The translations under genes were made by a program, and so were the position numbers. DNA of 64,000 bases from JBMNCR01 sp049366695 (GTDB lineage Bacteria > Bacillota > Clostridia > Eubacteriales > Alkalibacteraceae): NCBI GenBank assembly GCA_049366695.1, contig JBMNCR010000064.1, forward strand, positions 116,923 through 180,922. The letters are read 5' to 3'. Below are positions 36,201-44,509 of this stretch, piece after piece (within the stretch, counting starts at the first letter, position 1; each line of letters begins with the position of its first letter). The notes beneath the pieces are model-generated. The model was not told the origin of the DNA. It saw nothing but the letters and a program-made list of their open reading frames with translations, and ran no database searches.

Positions 36201-37024
36201 TCAAAAATACTCTCTTGTTCTATTAAAGTACCATCTCCTGGCTTTGCTAGTAAAGACATTGAAAAACCTGTAGTATTAATTATGACGTCAGGTATACACA
36301 AATCTCCTTCAAACCAATAACTATTCATTGCATTAACTAATCCACTGTTCTCCACATCAGGTACTATATTGCTATATACGCAATATGGAATAGCTCCAAT
36401 ACTTCTTATTTCTTCAACAATAGCATTAATATGTTTAGTATTTTTATTCAAAATATTATGATAGTGTACTAAAACCCCAATTTTTATTTTGTCAGAGTTT
36501 AAAACATCTTCTTTATATCTACTTTCATCTATTTCTTTTTTAATGTCATATATTCCTTCTTGTTTCAATTTTACTACTTCTTTATAATCATAATCCAAAT
36601 GTAATATTTCAGCACAAATATAAAGTATCATATTTTTCCAATTGTCAATTCCACCAGCTTTTTTGTACTGATTAATAACGGCATATTCTTCAATAGTAAT
36701 TCCTAGTTCTTGCATGACTTCATTTATTTCATCTTCTATTCCCGATGTATAAAACATTTTTTTTCTAATGCTAGATAAACCATAAAATATATCATTAAAG
36801 CCATAAAAATATGTGTTCCCTCCATGTAAAGATATAATAATAAAATCACAACTTTGAGCATCTCCATAACACTCGTCATATATTTCTTTATTCTCATTCA
36901 TTTTATCAACATCATATAATACTAATTTTATTTCATTACTATATTGTTCATCTAAAATTTCATGCGCCTTTTTTGCATGCCAAAATGAATTATCCCCCAT
37001 ATAAAGAAACATTATCTTTATCAT
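33281..37024 (-). CDS. cobN: CobN-family metal chelatase large subunit, paralogue 1
   Basis: The 1,247-residue protein has all family landmarks: YHVGTHGTLEWLPGKEIGLS, PHMYIYNIGVLGEG, AKRRSHAVILEHLIPS, RISGLFRDTFPNIIHRIDEA and FGCPPGGYGAGVDM. In the late-cobalt (aerobic-type) pathway CobN inserts Co(II) into hydrogenobyrinic acid a,c-diamide. In many bacteria and archaea its motor is ChlI/ChlD-like instead of CobST, as here. The ATG overlaps the cbiZ stop by four bases. In an anaerobe, which would normally use an early-inserting chelatase such as CbiK, this enzyme may serve salvage or a modified corrinoid. Confidence 0.94.
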   Translation of the reverse strand: MIKIMFLYMGDNSFWHAKKAHEILDEQYSNEIKLVLYDVDKMNENKEIYDECYGDAQSCDFIIISLHGGNTYFYGFNDIFYGLSSIRKKMFYTSGIEDEINEVMQELGITIEEYAVINQYKKAGGIDNWKNMILYICAEILHLDYDYKEVVKLKQEGIYDIKKEIDESRYKEDVLNSDKIKIGVLVHYHNILNKNTKHINAIVEEIRSIGAIPYCVYSNIVPDVENSGLVNAMNSYWFEGDLCIPDVIINTTGFSMSLLAKPGDGTLIEQESIFEKLKVPIIQAMTTYYNYEQWEKALAGLDSMMLSVCVYQPEYDGQIITVPICTTEIEKVDGVEKNVAIPIIDRVKKVSKLAYKWGSLKYKNNKDKKVAVIFHNMPPRNDMIGCAHGLDSPNSVYNLLLAMKELGIYLDYDYKDGQEIINKIIESVTNDSKWLSFEEMKKRIVATVDSKTYNKWFNSLSAQVKEKMEYDWGKAPGEFMTFENDILIPGIINGNIFIGLQPPRALDEKADEIYHSTDIVPPHQYVGFYRWIEEEFGADLVYHVGTHGTLEWLPGKEIGLSSSCYSDICIGTLPHMYIYNIGVLGEGIQAKRRSHAVILEHLIPSMEESDTYDDITAIDEAVGEYYHCKQARPEQLASIAKRIFEIATQCEMTNDLGLTEDMLNNDPENVVEKIHIWIGEIKESMVRDGLHIFGISPEGKLFDNLARTLVRIKNGFIPAMDDSVLEAMGYDVEFIKNNPTYVYDCGSTSIMIKEKANKISRGIFEKLSKSNYDNKIINTIIEEFGFMSDTGALKKVLKFVCDEVVGRIKNTTDEIKYSNIGLDGGFISPGLGGNPTRGNVNILPTGKNFYASDPTAIPSRAAWETGKKLGDQLIQQHIEEKGSYPESIAIVVYSGETMKNHGEDIAEVLYLMGVRPVYLGKTDKVIGVEAIPYEKLNRSRIDVTLRISGLFRDTFPNIIHRIDEAVMLVSNIDESCEINFIKKHITDEINEMLKEGIDVEDATNKATVRVFGCPPGGYGAGVDMLINNKNWKDFSDLGNIYSLWSGHAYTSKLHGDKMTEVFKKRLSKVTATVKNESSVEIDMLDSDDFYTYHGGLIAAVRTETDEKPLSVVGQTDNSDRPSTRNINKETARIMRSRIFNPKWLKGLKRHGYKGAQEISSAVDIVFGWDATSDVVENWMYDKITEKFIFDNDTRKWMEDVNKWAVYAITERLLEAQKRDMWDASEETLEKLRKLYMQIEGKLEDVYE

Positions 37025-38121
37025 TTTCTTACCTCTTTCGATATAATATTACAAATTACATCAACGTATTCAGTGACCATAGTATTTACAACATCACCCT
37101 TATCACATTGAATCTTTTCATTATTTGTATTACTAATTTTTTCTAACAATATTTTCCCTGCAGTTATTGCTTCCGTTTCACTTATGAGACCCCAATTAAA
37201 CTGATCCAACAGATGTACGTAGAGTGAAGTTAATGTTACAAGCATATCTTCTTTTGAAATTTTTTCAATTACATCATAAAAATCATACTTAATTAATTCA
37301 CTGTTGATTTCTTCATATTTTTCATATATTGAATCAATTGAAATCCCAAATCTCTCTACTCTCCTAATGAAATTATGTTGATAGGAAGGGCTAAGCCTTG
37401 TCTGTTTAAACAAGGCTTCCTTTACAGCATCTTTGACTACTCTCCCTATTAATTCACCTAACTTAGAATGTTTACCTGCATATGTCAATTCAATATGTGA
37501 TTCTAGATTACCTACGATAATTGTACTATCAGTACCAGAACCAGTAGCAATACCATTAGAATATTTTGACGACGCTATTAGTTCCTGCAAAGCAGCTGTT
37601 TTAGCTTCAGTACAAGTCACAAGTGCCCGCGTCATAGCTCCTGGAGGTAACTTAGCATTAACAATTAATATAATATTAATAGTTCCCTGCTTTAAATCCT
37701 TGTTTTTACTTTCAATTTCATCCCATGAAGAAAAATCGCCTACTCTTCCTCCATTTACTTCGATACCTCCCGTAACTACTGCACAAACTTCATATTCTTT
37801 GTATTTCTCTGTTTTAATCGAAACATTATCCATACTTGCTGCTGTACTTATTGCAGTAGCATATTCGGGTTCAAGCCCTAATTCTTCAATAGTTAGTTTT
37901 AAATCTCCTGCATATGAAGACGTTCTTAATGTGCACGCCATACCTGCTCCGGGATTAGCGTCTTTATTTATGACCCATTTTAAATCTTCACGGTATCCAC
38001 CATTCCATATACTAGTTGATAGCACATTCCTTTTACCATCAAAAGGTATCACTAATGCTTTCTTATAACGATAAATACTATCTCCTATTACAGTTTTAGA
38101 TATCATCATTTTTTTCACCAC
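37021..38121 (-). CDS. cbiZ: Adenosylcobinamide amidohydrolase (CbiZ family)
   Basis: The 366-residue protein has an N-terminal CbiZ domain (about residues 20-240), including FDGKRNVLSTSIWNGGY, NPGAGMACTLRTSS, AVVTGGIEVNGGRVGD and IATGSGTDSTIIVG. CbiZ removes the aminopropanol side chain of (adenosyl)cobinamide or pseudocobalamin to give cobyric acid for rebuilding as the cell's own cobamide. An extra helical C-terminal part of about 120 residues is unlike the minimal family. It sits between the corrinoid-binding lipoprotein and cobN, coherent with corrinoid salvage. The start could be GTG 38121 or a nearby ATG. Confidence 0.9.
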   Translation of the reverse strand: MVKKMMISKTVIGDSIYRYKKALVIPFDGKRNVLSTSIWNGGYREDLKWVINKDANPGAGMACTLRTSSYAGDLKLTIEELGLEPEYATAISTAASMDNVSIKTEKYKEYEVCAVVTGGIEVNGGRVGDFSSWDEIESKNKDLKQGTINIILIVNAKLPPGAMTRALVTCTEAKTAALQELIASSKYSNGIATGSGTDSTIIVGNLESHIELTYAGKHSKLGELIGRVVKDAVKEALFKQTRLSPSYQHNFIRRVERFGISIDSIYEKYEEINSELIKYDFYDVIEKISKEDMLVTLTSLYVHLLDQFNWGLISETEAITAGKILLEKISNTNNEKIQCDKGDVVNTMVTEYVDVICNIISKEVRK

Positions 38122-38166
38122 ATATTTTCCTCTACATTTTTTTTATTACTATAATAATTTTCTAAA

Positions 38167-39327
38167 TTATTTCAAAGGCATTTTTTCATACATTGTAAAT
38201 TCCCAGTCAGGATAAAGTTCATCATGAAATATTTTTGCTAAATCTTTTATTCCTTCCACAGTGGTGTCTAACGACATATAATAGGAAGGAGTAAAGCAGT
38301 ATACCTCTTCGTTTTCAATAGATTTAAAATCTTTTAATAGTGGAGCTGTTTCCAAAAGACTTTCTATTGAAGGCATATACATTGAATTAGATGAATATAT
38401 AAATACATCTGCTTCTTTTCCTTTTTCATAAAATTCTTCTAATGTAAGTTGCGAACTACTACCTTGGTCAGGATTTACGTGAGAAAATACATAATCCCCA
38501 CCGGCTTTTTCAATTTGTTTTGCTACATAAGAACCACCATTAGGCACATATACTGTACCATCATGAATCATACCCCATGCTACTTTTGCATTTTTCATAT
38601 CTTTAATATCAGATTTTATTTCCTCTAACAAAGCTTCTTTCTCAGCCATAAATGCTGCTGCTTCTGCATCTTTACTATAAAAAGTTGCTAAAAATTTAAT
38701 CCATTCTAAACGCCCCATATCATCAGCCTCAAGATAATCATTAACTACCATACATGGAATCCCTAATTCATTCATTTTTGTCATTGTAGTTTGTTGCCCA
38801 TAATCACCTGTATAAATAACAACCATATCAGGATTTAAAGATTGCATCCTTTCAAAATCAGGATCTCCCATACCCTCTCCACCAACAAATGTTATATCTC
38901 CTTTTTCCATACCTGTCTTAACTTCGTCTATGTACCAAGCTTCTTTATCTGTAGTAACTCCTGCAATACTACCCCATTCTTCATCAGTAAAAAAAGATTT
39001 CAAAAGACTGACTTGCGTAGTTGAACAATAAATAACCTGTTTCAATGGAGTATTAATCACAGTTGCATCTGCAGCATCAGGAATTTCTGGAGTTTCTTGT
39101 CCTTCTGGAACAAGCAAAAATTTATTACCTTCTGCATCAGTAACTAACTTAATATCATTGCCATAATCTATAATACTAAATGAATCTGTATATGATAGCT
39201 CGACTTCTGTTCCATTTGTTGGATCAACGCTTACATCATTGGTTTTATTACACCCCATTAGTAGCATTGAACAAATAATACAACAAATAACCATAATAAA
39301 TAAACTTCTTGAATACTTCTTTTTCAT
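38167..39327 (-). CDS. Corrinoid ABC transporter substrate-binding lipoprotein
   Basis: The 386-residue lipoprotein has a signal peptide ending in lipobox LLMGCN (Cys26). The mature part is a class III periplasmic-binding fold: VIYCSTTQVSLLKSF at the first strand, LNPDMVVIYTGDYG, and a C-terminal lobe with VFIYSSNSMYMPSI. It belongs to the BtuF/FepB-like group that hands corrinoids or siderophores to FecCD permeases. Its permease and ATPase lie farther down the same operon (28495, 27327). The N-terminus has an additional beta-rich segment of about 70 residues before the binding fold. Confidence 0.88.
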   Translation of the reverse strand: MKKKYSRSLFIMVICCIICSMLLMGCNKTNDVSVDPTNGTEVELSYTDSFSIIDYGNDIKLVTDAEGNKFLLVPEGQETPEIPDAADATVINTPLKQVIYCSTTQVSLLKSFFTDEEWGSIAGVTTDKEAWYIDEVKTGMEKGDITFVGGEGMGDPDFERMQSLNPDMVVIYTGDYGQQTTMTKMNELGIPCMVVNDYLEADDMGRLEWIKFLATFYSKDAEAAAFMAEKEALLEEIKSDIKDMKNAKVAWGMIHDGTVYVPNGGSYVAKQIEKAGGDYVFSHVNPDQGSSSQLTLEEFYEKGKEADVFIYSSNSMYMPSIESLLETAPLLKDFKSIENEEVYCFTPSYYMSLDTTVEGIKDLAKIFHDELYPDWEFTMYEKMPLK

Positions 39328-39365
39328 TTCTAATCCTCCTAAATTATATTTTTTATTTAAAATAA

Positions 39366-41333
39366 TTAAATAACATTATCAAGCGGGTTAAAATCTCTAA
39401 CCAGCTTTTGAATTTCTTCAGCTTTTAAATCTTGTATCTTAAAATAATTTGCATTCATTGCCAAAGCAATTTGCTTAGCAATTTCTAAAGATAAAAAATT
39501 ATTTTCTGTATCTATAACAATTGACGGAATATTATTATGTGCAATATTTGCACTTGCTTTTATTGCCTCTTCTACAGGGTCTTCTCCGTATTCAGAGTAA
39601 TTTGCTCGGCCATCAGTAACTAATACAATTAACGGAAGCATATCTGGTTCTTTTAATTTCTGAGTTTTTATTATTTGCCAAGCCATAGAAAGACCTGCAA
39701 AAAGAGGTGTTCTACCACCAGTAGCCATCTTTTGTAATTGCTTCTGTGCTAAATCTACGCTTCTAGTAAAATTAAGAAGTACTTCAGCACCTTCTTTTCT
39801 AAAGGCTATCAATCCTACATTATCTCTCTTTTGATAAGCATCAAATAAAAGGGATAAAACTGCTTCTTTAGTTTCTTTCATTCTTTTATCTGCACCCATA
39901 GAGCCACTTGCATCAACAACAAAAAGAATCGTAGTTCCAACTCTATTTTCACGAGTTTTTACACGAATATCATTTTTGTTTATTGTAAATGCCATACCAT
40001 TATTTTCTCTTATAGTTTGATATGGAGCAGCTGCCCTAATAGTTGCATCAAATGCGATATCCGAATAATCATTTTTTGGAATTCTGTAACCAACATATCG
40101 TCCTTTTTTAGTTCCAGAACGCGTTTTACTCCTTCTTCCACTTCCTCTTCTCTCTAATTTATCCATAGGTGTTACATCAATATCTTTAATATGGTATACT
40201 TCTTCACCCTCTATAATTTCATCATCCATTGATGGCATTTCATTTGATAATGTTTCTCCATCACTTATATCATCTTCAATATCATCAGGTTGTTCACTAT
40301 CATGGTTGTTATCTTGATCATCAGAACTACTTTCATTAGGATTTCGATTTAAATCCTGCTGATTTTCATTAATTTCTTCTTGATTATTTTCTTTTATATC
40401 TTGTTTTTCGTCCCCTTGTTCTTCTACATCTTGTTCATTATTTTCACTATCATATTCACTAGATGATTGAACTTGATCCTCTGATAGTTGTCTAGTTCTA
40501 TGCGGTAGTGCAAGCATAGCAGCTTTTTTTACATCTTCTAAAGCTATATAATCTCTTCCTTCATATGCTGCTATTGCCTTTGCTGTATGCACAATTACAA
40601 GATCTCCTCTATGTCCAACACAATTAGCTTGCTTTGCAAAATTTATAGCTAAATCCAACACATCTCCACTCACCATTACATTTGATAGATTATCCTTTGC
40701 TTTTACTATTTTTTTAGCCAAAGTTTGACTCTGTACCCGATATTTTTCAATAAATCTCTCTGGATCTGTTTCAAATTCTAATCGTCTTTTGATTATTTCT
40801 TTTCTTTCGTATTTATCTATACTTCCTTTTACTTCCACATATAATCCAAATCTGTCTAAAAATTCTGGCCTTATTTTCCCTTCCTCTGGATTCATAGTTC
40901 CAACTAAAATAAATTGTGACTTATGACAAAAAGAAATACCTTCTCTCTCAACTCTATTTACACCACTTTGGGATACATCTAATAAACTGTTTACTATAGT
41001 ATTAGAAAGCAAATTTACTTCATCAACATATAATATATTTCCATTAACTTTTTCAAGCATCCCATACTGAAAACTTCTTCTTCCTTCTTGCATTGCTGTT
41101 TTTATATCAATAGTACCAATTAGCATATCCTCTGTTATATTTAAAGGAAGATTTATAACTGATGTTGAAGGAATTAAATCTGATAAACTTCTAACCATTG
41201 TAGATTTAGCAGTACCTTTTTGCCCACTCAAAAGCACACCACCAATTAATGGGTTTATCAAATTATATATCAATGATTCTTTTACATTATTTTGTGCTAC
41301 AATGGCTGAAAAAGGATAAAAATACTTAACCAT
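39366..41333 (-). CDS. chlD: ChlD/BchD-like chelatase subunit (AAA+ and VWA domains)
   Basis: The 655-residue protein has three parts. An AAA+ domain (about 1-280) carries LLSGQKGTAKSTMVRSL and ILYVDEVNLLSNTIVN. A highly acidic Gln/Asn/Asp/Glu-rich linker spans about 285-380. A VWA domain after about 460 has the MIDAS motif VVDASGSMGADKRM and TGGRTPLFAGL. This is the D subunit that couples the ChlI-type hexamer to the tetrapyrrole-binding subunit. The start overlaps the ChlI stop by eight bases. Since no bacteriochlorophyll genes are present, its partners are the CobN proteins. Confidence 0.92.
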   Translation of the reverse strand: MVKYFYPFSAIVAQNNVKESLIYNLINPLIGGVLLSGQKGTAKSTMVRSLSDLIPSTSVINLPLNITEDMLIGTIDIKTAMQEGRRSFQYGMLEKVNGNILYVDEVNLLSNTIVNSLLDVSQSGVNRVEREGISFCHKSQFILVGTMNPEEGKIRPEFLDRFGLYVEVKGSIDKYERKEIIKRRLEFETDPERFIEKYRVQSQTLAKKIVKAKDNLSNVMVSGDVLDLAINFAKQANCVGHRGDLVIVHTAKAIAAYEGRDYIALEDVKKAAMLALPHRTRQLSEDQVQSSSEYDSENNEQDVEEQGDEKQDIKENNQEEINENQQDLNRNPNESSSDDQDNNHDSEQPDDIEDDISDGETLSNEMPSMDDEIIEGEEVYHIKDIDVTPMDKLERRGSGRRSKTRSGTKKGRYVGYRIPKNDYSDIAFDATIRAAAPYQTIRENNGMAFTINKNDIRVKTRENRVGTTILFVVDASGSMGADKRMKETKEAVLSLLFDAYQKRDNVGLIAFRKEGAEVLLNFTRSVDLAQKQLQKMATGGRTPLFAGLSMAWQIIKTQKLKEPDMLPLIVLVTDGRANYSEYGEDPVEEAIKASANIAHNNIPSIVIDTENNFLSLEIAKQIALAMNANYFKIQDLKAEEIQKLVRDFNPLDNVI

Positions 41334-42354
41334 TTATTATCTCCTCAATCTTGTCAAATTGTAATTTCCCCTCTTCAAACGGAAGTCTTCTCATTCTATG
41401 AGGTAATACCATTTCAGCAGCTTTTAAAACATGTCTTTTTTCCACTCTGTCCTTGCCCTCGTATGCTACCAAAGTCTTTGCAGTTTTCAAGAGTGTTATA
41501 TCTGCTCTATGACCATCAACTCCCATGTCTATTCCAATGTTTACGATAATATCGTAAATAATCTCCGTTACCTGAATACTATTAATTCTCTTTTGAGCAT
41601 TAATAATTTTCTCTCTTATGGCTTCTTCATCCTTCACCCAACTTTTTACAAAGTTTTCCTTGTCTTCTTCAAAACTCAGCCTTCTTTTTATAACTTCTTT
41701 TCTTAATTTTGGATCTTCTTCTCCCGCTATTTCAACAACAAGTCCAAATCTATCTAAAAGCTGGGGCCTTAAATCCCCTTCTTCTGGATTCATTGTTCCA
41801 ACAAGAACAAATCTTGCAGGATGTTCATATGATACGCCCTCACGTTCAACGATATTAACTCCCATTGCAGCAGAATCTAAGAGCAAATCAACAATATGAT
41901 CATCTAATAAATTCACTTCATCTACATAAAGTAAATTTCCATTAGCATGGGCTAGTAATCCAGGCTCAAATTGTTTTTCTCCCTTTTTAATAGCAGTTTC
42001 AATGTTTAAAGTCCCCACAACTCTGTCTTCAGTTGCACTAACAGGGAGTTCTACGACCTTCTTCTTTTTTTTAACAGTTTTTACTTCTTGATTTGTCTTT
42101 ATTTTGTCCATGCAATTCTTGCAAAGATATGATTTTTCTTTAGGATTACAATTAAAATCACATCCATCTACTACATCTATTTCCCCTAATAATGACGCAA
42201 GTCCTCTAACCGCCGTAGATTTTGCTGTTCCTTTTTCTCCTCGTATCAAAACTCCTCCCAAAGAAGGATTGATCACATTTAATATTAACGCTAACTTCAT
42301 ATTCTCTTGCCCAACTATTGCAGCAAATGGATAAATATTATTATCTTTTGTCAA
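41326..42354 (-). CDS. chlI: ChlI/BchI-like AAA+ chelatase subunit
   Basis: The 342-residue AAA+ ATPase has Walker A LIRGEKGTAKSTAVRGL, Walker B region NLLYVDEVNLLDDHIVD, and arginine-finger segments in PQLLDRFGLVVEI. An insertion has four cysteines (GCDFNCNPKEKSYLCKNCMD) that could bind zinc or an Fe-S cluster, as in many ChlI-like proteins of anaerobes. The start is TTG at 42354 after GGGGTG. It is the first gene behind the cobalamin riboswitch and should power metal insertion by the CobN subunits. Confidence 0.93.
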   Translation of the reverse strand: MTKDNNIYPFAAIVGQENMKLALILNVINPSLGGVLIRGEKGTAKSTAVRGLASLLGEIDVVDGCDFNCNPKEKSYLCKNCMDKIKTNQEVKTVKKKKKVVELPVSATEDRVVGTLNIETAIKKGEKQFEPGLLAHANGNLLYVDEVNLLDDHIVDLLLDSAAMGVNIVEREGVSYEHPARFVLVGTMNPEEGDLRPQLLDRFGLVVEIAGEEDPKLRKEVIKRRLSFEEDKENFVKSWVKDEEAIREKIINAQKRINSIQVTEIIYDIIVNIGIDMGVDGHRADITLLKTAKTLVAYEGKDRVEKRHVLKAAEMVLPHRMRRLPFEEGKLQFDKIEEIING

Positions 42355-42423
42355 AATTTACACCCCAAATTCTTATAATTTGATTAATTAACACTAACCT
42401 GCCAAATAATTATTAATAATATT

Positions 42424-42462
42424 AAAAAAATCTCATTGTCTAATAACACTAAACAATGAGAT
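42424..42462 (-). terminator. Riboswitch-linked intrinsic terminator 1
   Basis: On the minus strand, a ten-base stem ATCTCATTGT/ACAATGAGAT is followed by seven Ts, 70 bp before the ChlI start and 80 bp after the B12 aptamer. Its loop (TTAGTGTTATTAG) can pair with the linker CTAATAAC/AACACTAA just after the aptamer (42521-42532). It is the likely expression platform. Confidence 0.8.
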
Positions 42463-42540
42463 CCTATTACAAAAAAGCATAATAGTATACTTATCAATAC
42501 CACCCTCTATTGCTCGTAGAGTTATTAGTGTTTAACAAAA

Positions 42541-42711
42541 CAGGCAGGTCTTCTGGCTCAAGTATCATAGTCTCCTCTTGCCTTCCCATTAAGTGGCATT
42601 CTTAGAGGAGCTCCTCTTTTACAGCGGCGGCACCGCGCGGGATTTACACCCGTCTTCCCTTTTCACTGATTCATTACCTTACCATAAGATAATAATCAAC
42701 ACCTATTTCTT
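42541..42711 (-). ncRNA. Cobalamin riboswitch 1
   Basis: On the minus strand the aptamer starts near AATAGGTGTTG, passes GTGAAAAGGGAAGACGGGTG, CCCGCGCGGTGCCGCCGCTG (core), and ends with the B12-box-like GAGCCAGAAGACCTGCC. Spacing and order match the class-I cobalamin riboswitch. A terminator follows, so high B12 should stop transcription of the ChlI-ChlD-CobN operon. Confidence 0.95.
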
Positions 42712-42788
42712 CGTATTTAATTTTATATGTACTTTGCGTTACTATGTATTTTTTATTTTCTAATACTAGACCTAATAATTAGATACTA

Positions 42789-43544
42789 CTACCTAGTAAT
42801 ATTTTTATACAACACTGGTCTCCTATAAGAAAAATAATCAAGTTTTTTATTAAAATCTTTTTCAGATGATATTGTATAGATTACAATACTATCTACACTT
42901 ATACTTTCTTTGACAATATTCCCATAACCATTTACTATTTGTATTCCTCCATGATAATTAGAACAAATATAGCACATATTACACTCATAAGCTCTAGTTG
43001 GTATATATTTTGACCAGTTATCTAATCTTTTTTGAGTATTATATGGAGTATTAAACGGTGCAATTATTATTTGTGCTCCTAACTTTTTTTGTAATATACT
43101 CATTTCCATAATATGAGTATCAATACAAATCTGAACACCAAAGGTATAGCCTTTATAGTCAAAAACATCAATCGTATCCCCAGGATAAAAATATTTCATT
43201 TCATTTTTGCCTAAATGAACTTTCTTGTATATGTATTCCCTTGAATTAGGAAATGCAATTCTTTGAGAAATATAATTTTTTCCATCCTCTTTTAGAACAC
43301 ATCCATAACTAACAGCTACATTGTATTTTTTTGAAACTTCCCTTATACTACTAATCATTTCTAAAACTTTATTTTCGTTTGAATCTAAAATTTGAGGATC
43401 GTTCAATAAATAGAGTTCACCAAAACATAATAAATCTACATAGGAATATTCTTTTATGGAATCTGTAATAATTTCAAAACTTGATAATGGATTATTTGCA
43501 CTAGGAATCTTTGAAATCACTCCAACTACAAATTCATTTGTCAT
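42789..43544 (-). CDS. Carbon-nitrogen hydrolase (nitrilase superfamily)
   Basis: This 251-residue protein has the nitrilase catalytic triad: Glu43 in LLCFGELYLL, Lys108 in YIYKKVHLGKNE and Cys140 in FGVQICIDTHIME. The fold is complete but the exact substrate class is unclear. It is the last gene of the second B12-riboswitch operon and overlaps the preceding substrate-binding protein gene by one base (TAATG). This close coupling suggests it acts on an amide or nitrile bond of an imported corrinoid, in parallel with CbiZ. It could also be a general omega-amidase. Confidence 0.85.
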   Translation of the reverse strand: MTNEFVVGVISKIPSANNPLSSFEIITDSIKEYSYVDLLCFGELYLLNDPQILDSNENKVLEMISSIREVSKKYNVAVSYGCVLKEDGKNYISQRIAFPNSREYIYKKVHLGKNEMKYFYPGDTIDVFDYKGYTFGVQICIDTHIMEMSILQKKLGAQIIIAPFNTPYNTQKRLDNWSKYIPTRAYECNMCYICSNYHGGIQIVNGYGNIVKESISVDSIVIYTISSEKDFNKKLDYFSYRRPVLYKNITR

Positions 43545-44488
43545 TAATTAATTTCATCTGAGTATATTTTATTTTGTAGTTCTTTTAATCCATCTAAATA
43601 TCTCAAAGTTGCGCTTGAAATTAATTTTTCATCAATAATAATTATATTTTCTTCTTTAACAGCCTTCATCACAGAATATCCAGCTCTCTCAGTAATTTCT
43701 TCTACAGAAACAGTTTTATTCATAGTTCCTTTTTGTGCAATATATACATCAATATCATTTGCTTTTGAAAATAACAACTCTTCTCCATATTCAACCACTG
43801 TAGTAGTACCATCAAACTCTATATCTTTTGAAACATTATCTAAACCAATCAAAGTCAGAGCTGTTCCTGCAAATGAAGTTGGTGTTGCAGTTTTAAAACT
43901 CTTTCCAATACTTTCAAAATACGCTACTTTTTTATCTTGTATCTTTTCAGAATTATTTTTAATTACTTCTACTTCTGCATGAAAATCTGCAAGCATTTGT
44001 TCAGCTTCTGCGTCTTTACCTACAATCATCCCAAGTCTTGTTATATACTCATCAAATTTATCAAATTCACTACAATAAAGATTGATTACTGTGATTCCTG
44101 CATCCTCGATAGCTTTTATATAATCTGGATATCTATTTACAATCATTGTTCTTACTAATACTACATCTGGATTAGCTGCAATAATTTGTTCTGAATCATC
44201 TTTATAACTGTATTGTGTCTTTGACAATACTTGTTCTGGATAACTATCGCTAGTACCTACTCCAATAATCTCTTCATCCAAGCCCAGTGAATATAAATTT
44301 TCAGTATGTACTGAGTACAGAGAGATTACCGTTTGTGCCGGTTCACTTAATTCAATTTCATTACCACTATCATCTGTAAAACTAATTTCTTGTGGTTGTG
44401 TATCGTTTGACACTTCTGAAGCATTATTAGCTGTACAACCTGCTAATAATAATAATGTTACCATTAATAAAATAATTATTTTTTTCAT
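43544..44488 (-). CDS. Corrinoid/metal-chelate ABC transporter substrate-binding lipoprotein (BtuF-like)
   Basis: This 314-residue lipoprotein has the lipobox LLLLAGCTAN (Cys18). The class III binding-protein fold has VISLYSVHTENLYSLGL and VGTSDSYPEQVL in the N-lobe, IIAANPDVVLVRT in the hinge region, and a long backbone helix before the C-lobe (KKVAYFESIGKSF). It is encoded after its ATPase and permease. Its sequence differs widely from the lipoprotein at 38167, so the two importers probably recognise different corrinoids or forms. Confidence 0.88.
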   Translation of the reverse strand: MKKIIILLMVTLLLLAGCTANNASEVSNDTQPQEISFTDDSGNEIELSEPAQTVISLYSVHTENLYSLGLDEEIIGVGTSDSYPEQVLSKTQYSYKDDSEQIIAANPDVVLVRTMIVNRYPDYIKAIEDAGITVINLYCSEFDKFDEYITRLGMIVGKDAEAEQMLADFHAEVEVIKNNSEKIQDKKVAYFESIGKSFKTATPTSFAGTALTLIGLDNVSKDIEFDGTTTVVEYGEELLFSKANDIDVYIAQKGTMNKTVSVEEITERAGYSVMKAVKEENIIIIDEKLISSATLRYLDGLKELQNKIYSDEIN

Positions 44489-44509
44489 AATTCTCCTCCA
44501 TTTTTAAAA

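Noticed and set aside
37433..38068. 211-codon open frame antisense to cbiZ
   Set aside because: It is opposite a clear CbiZ domain with intact motifs, and the predicted protein has no recognisable feature.
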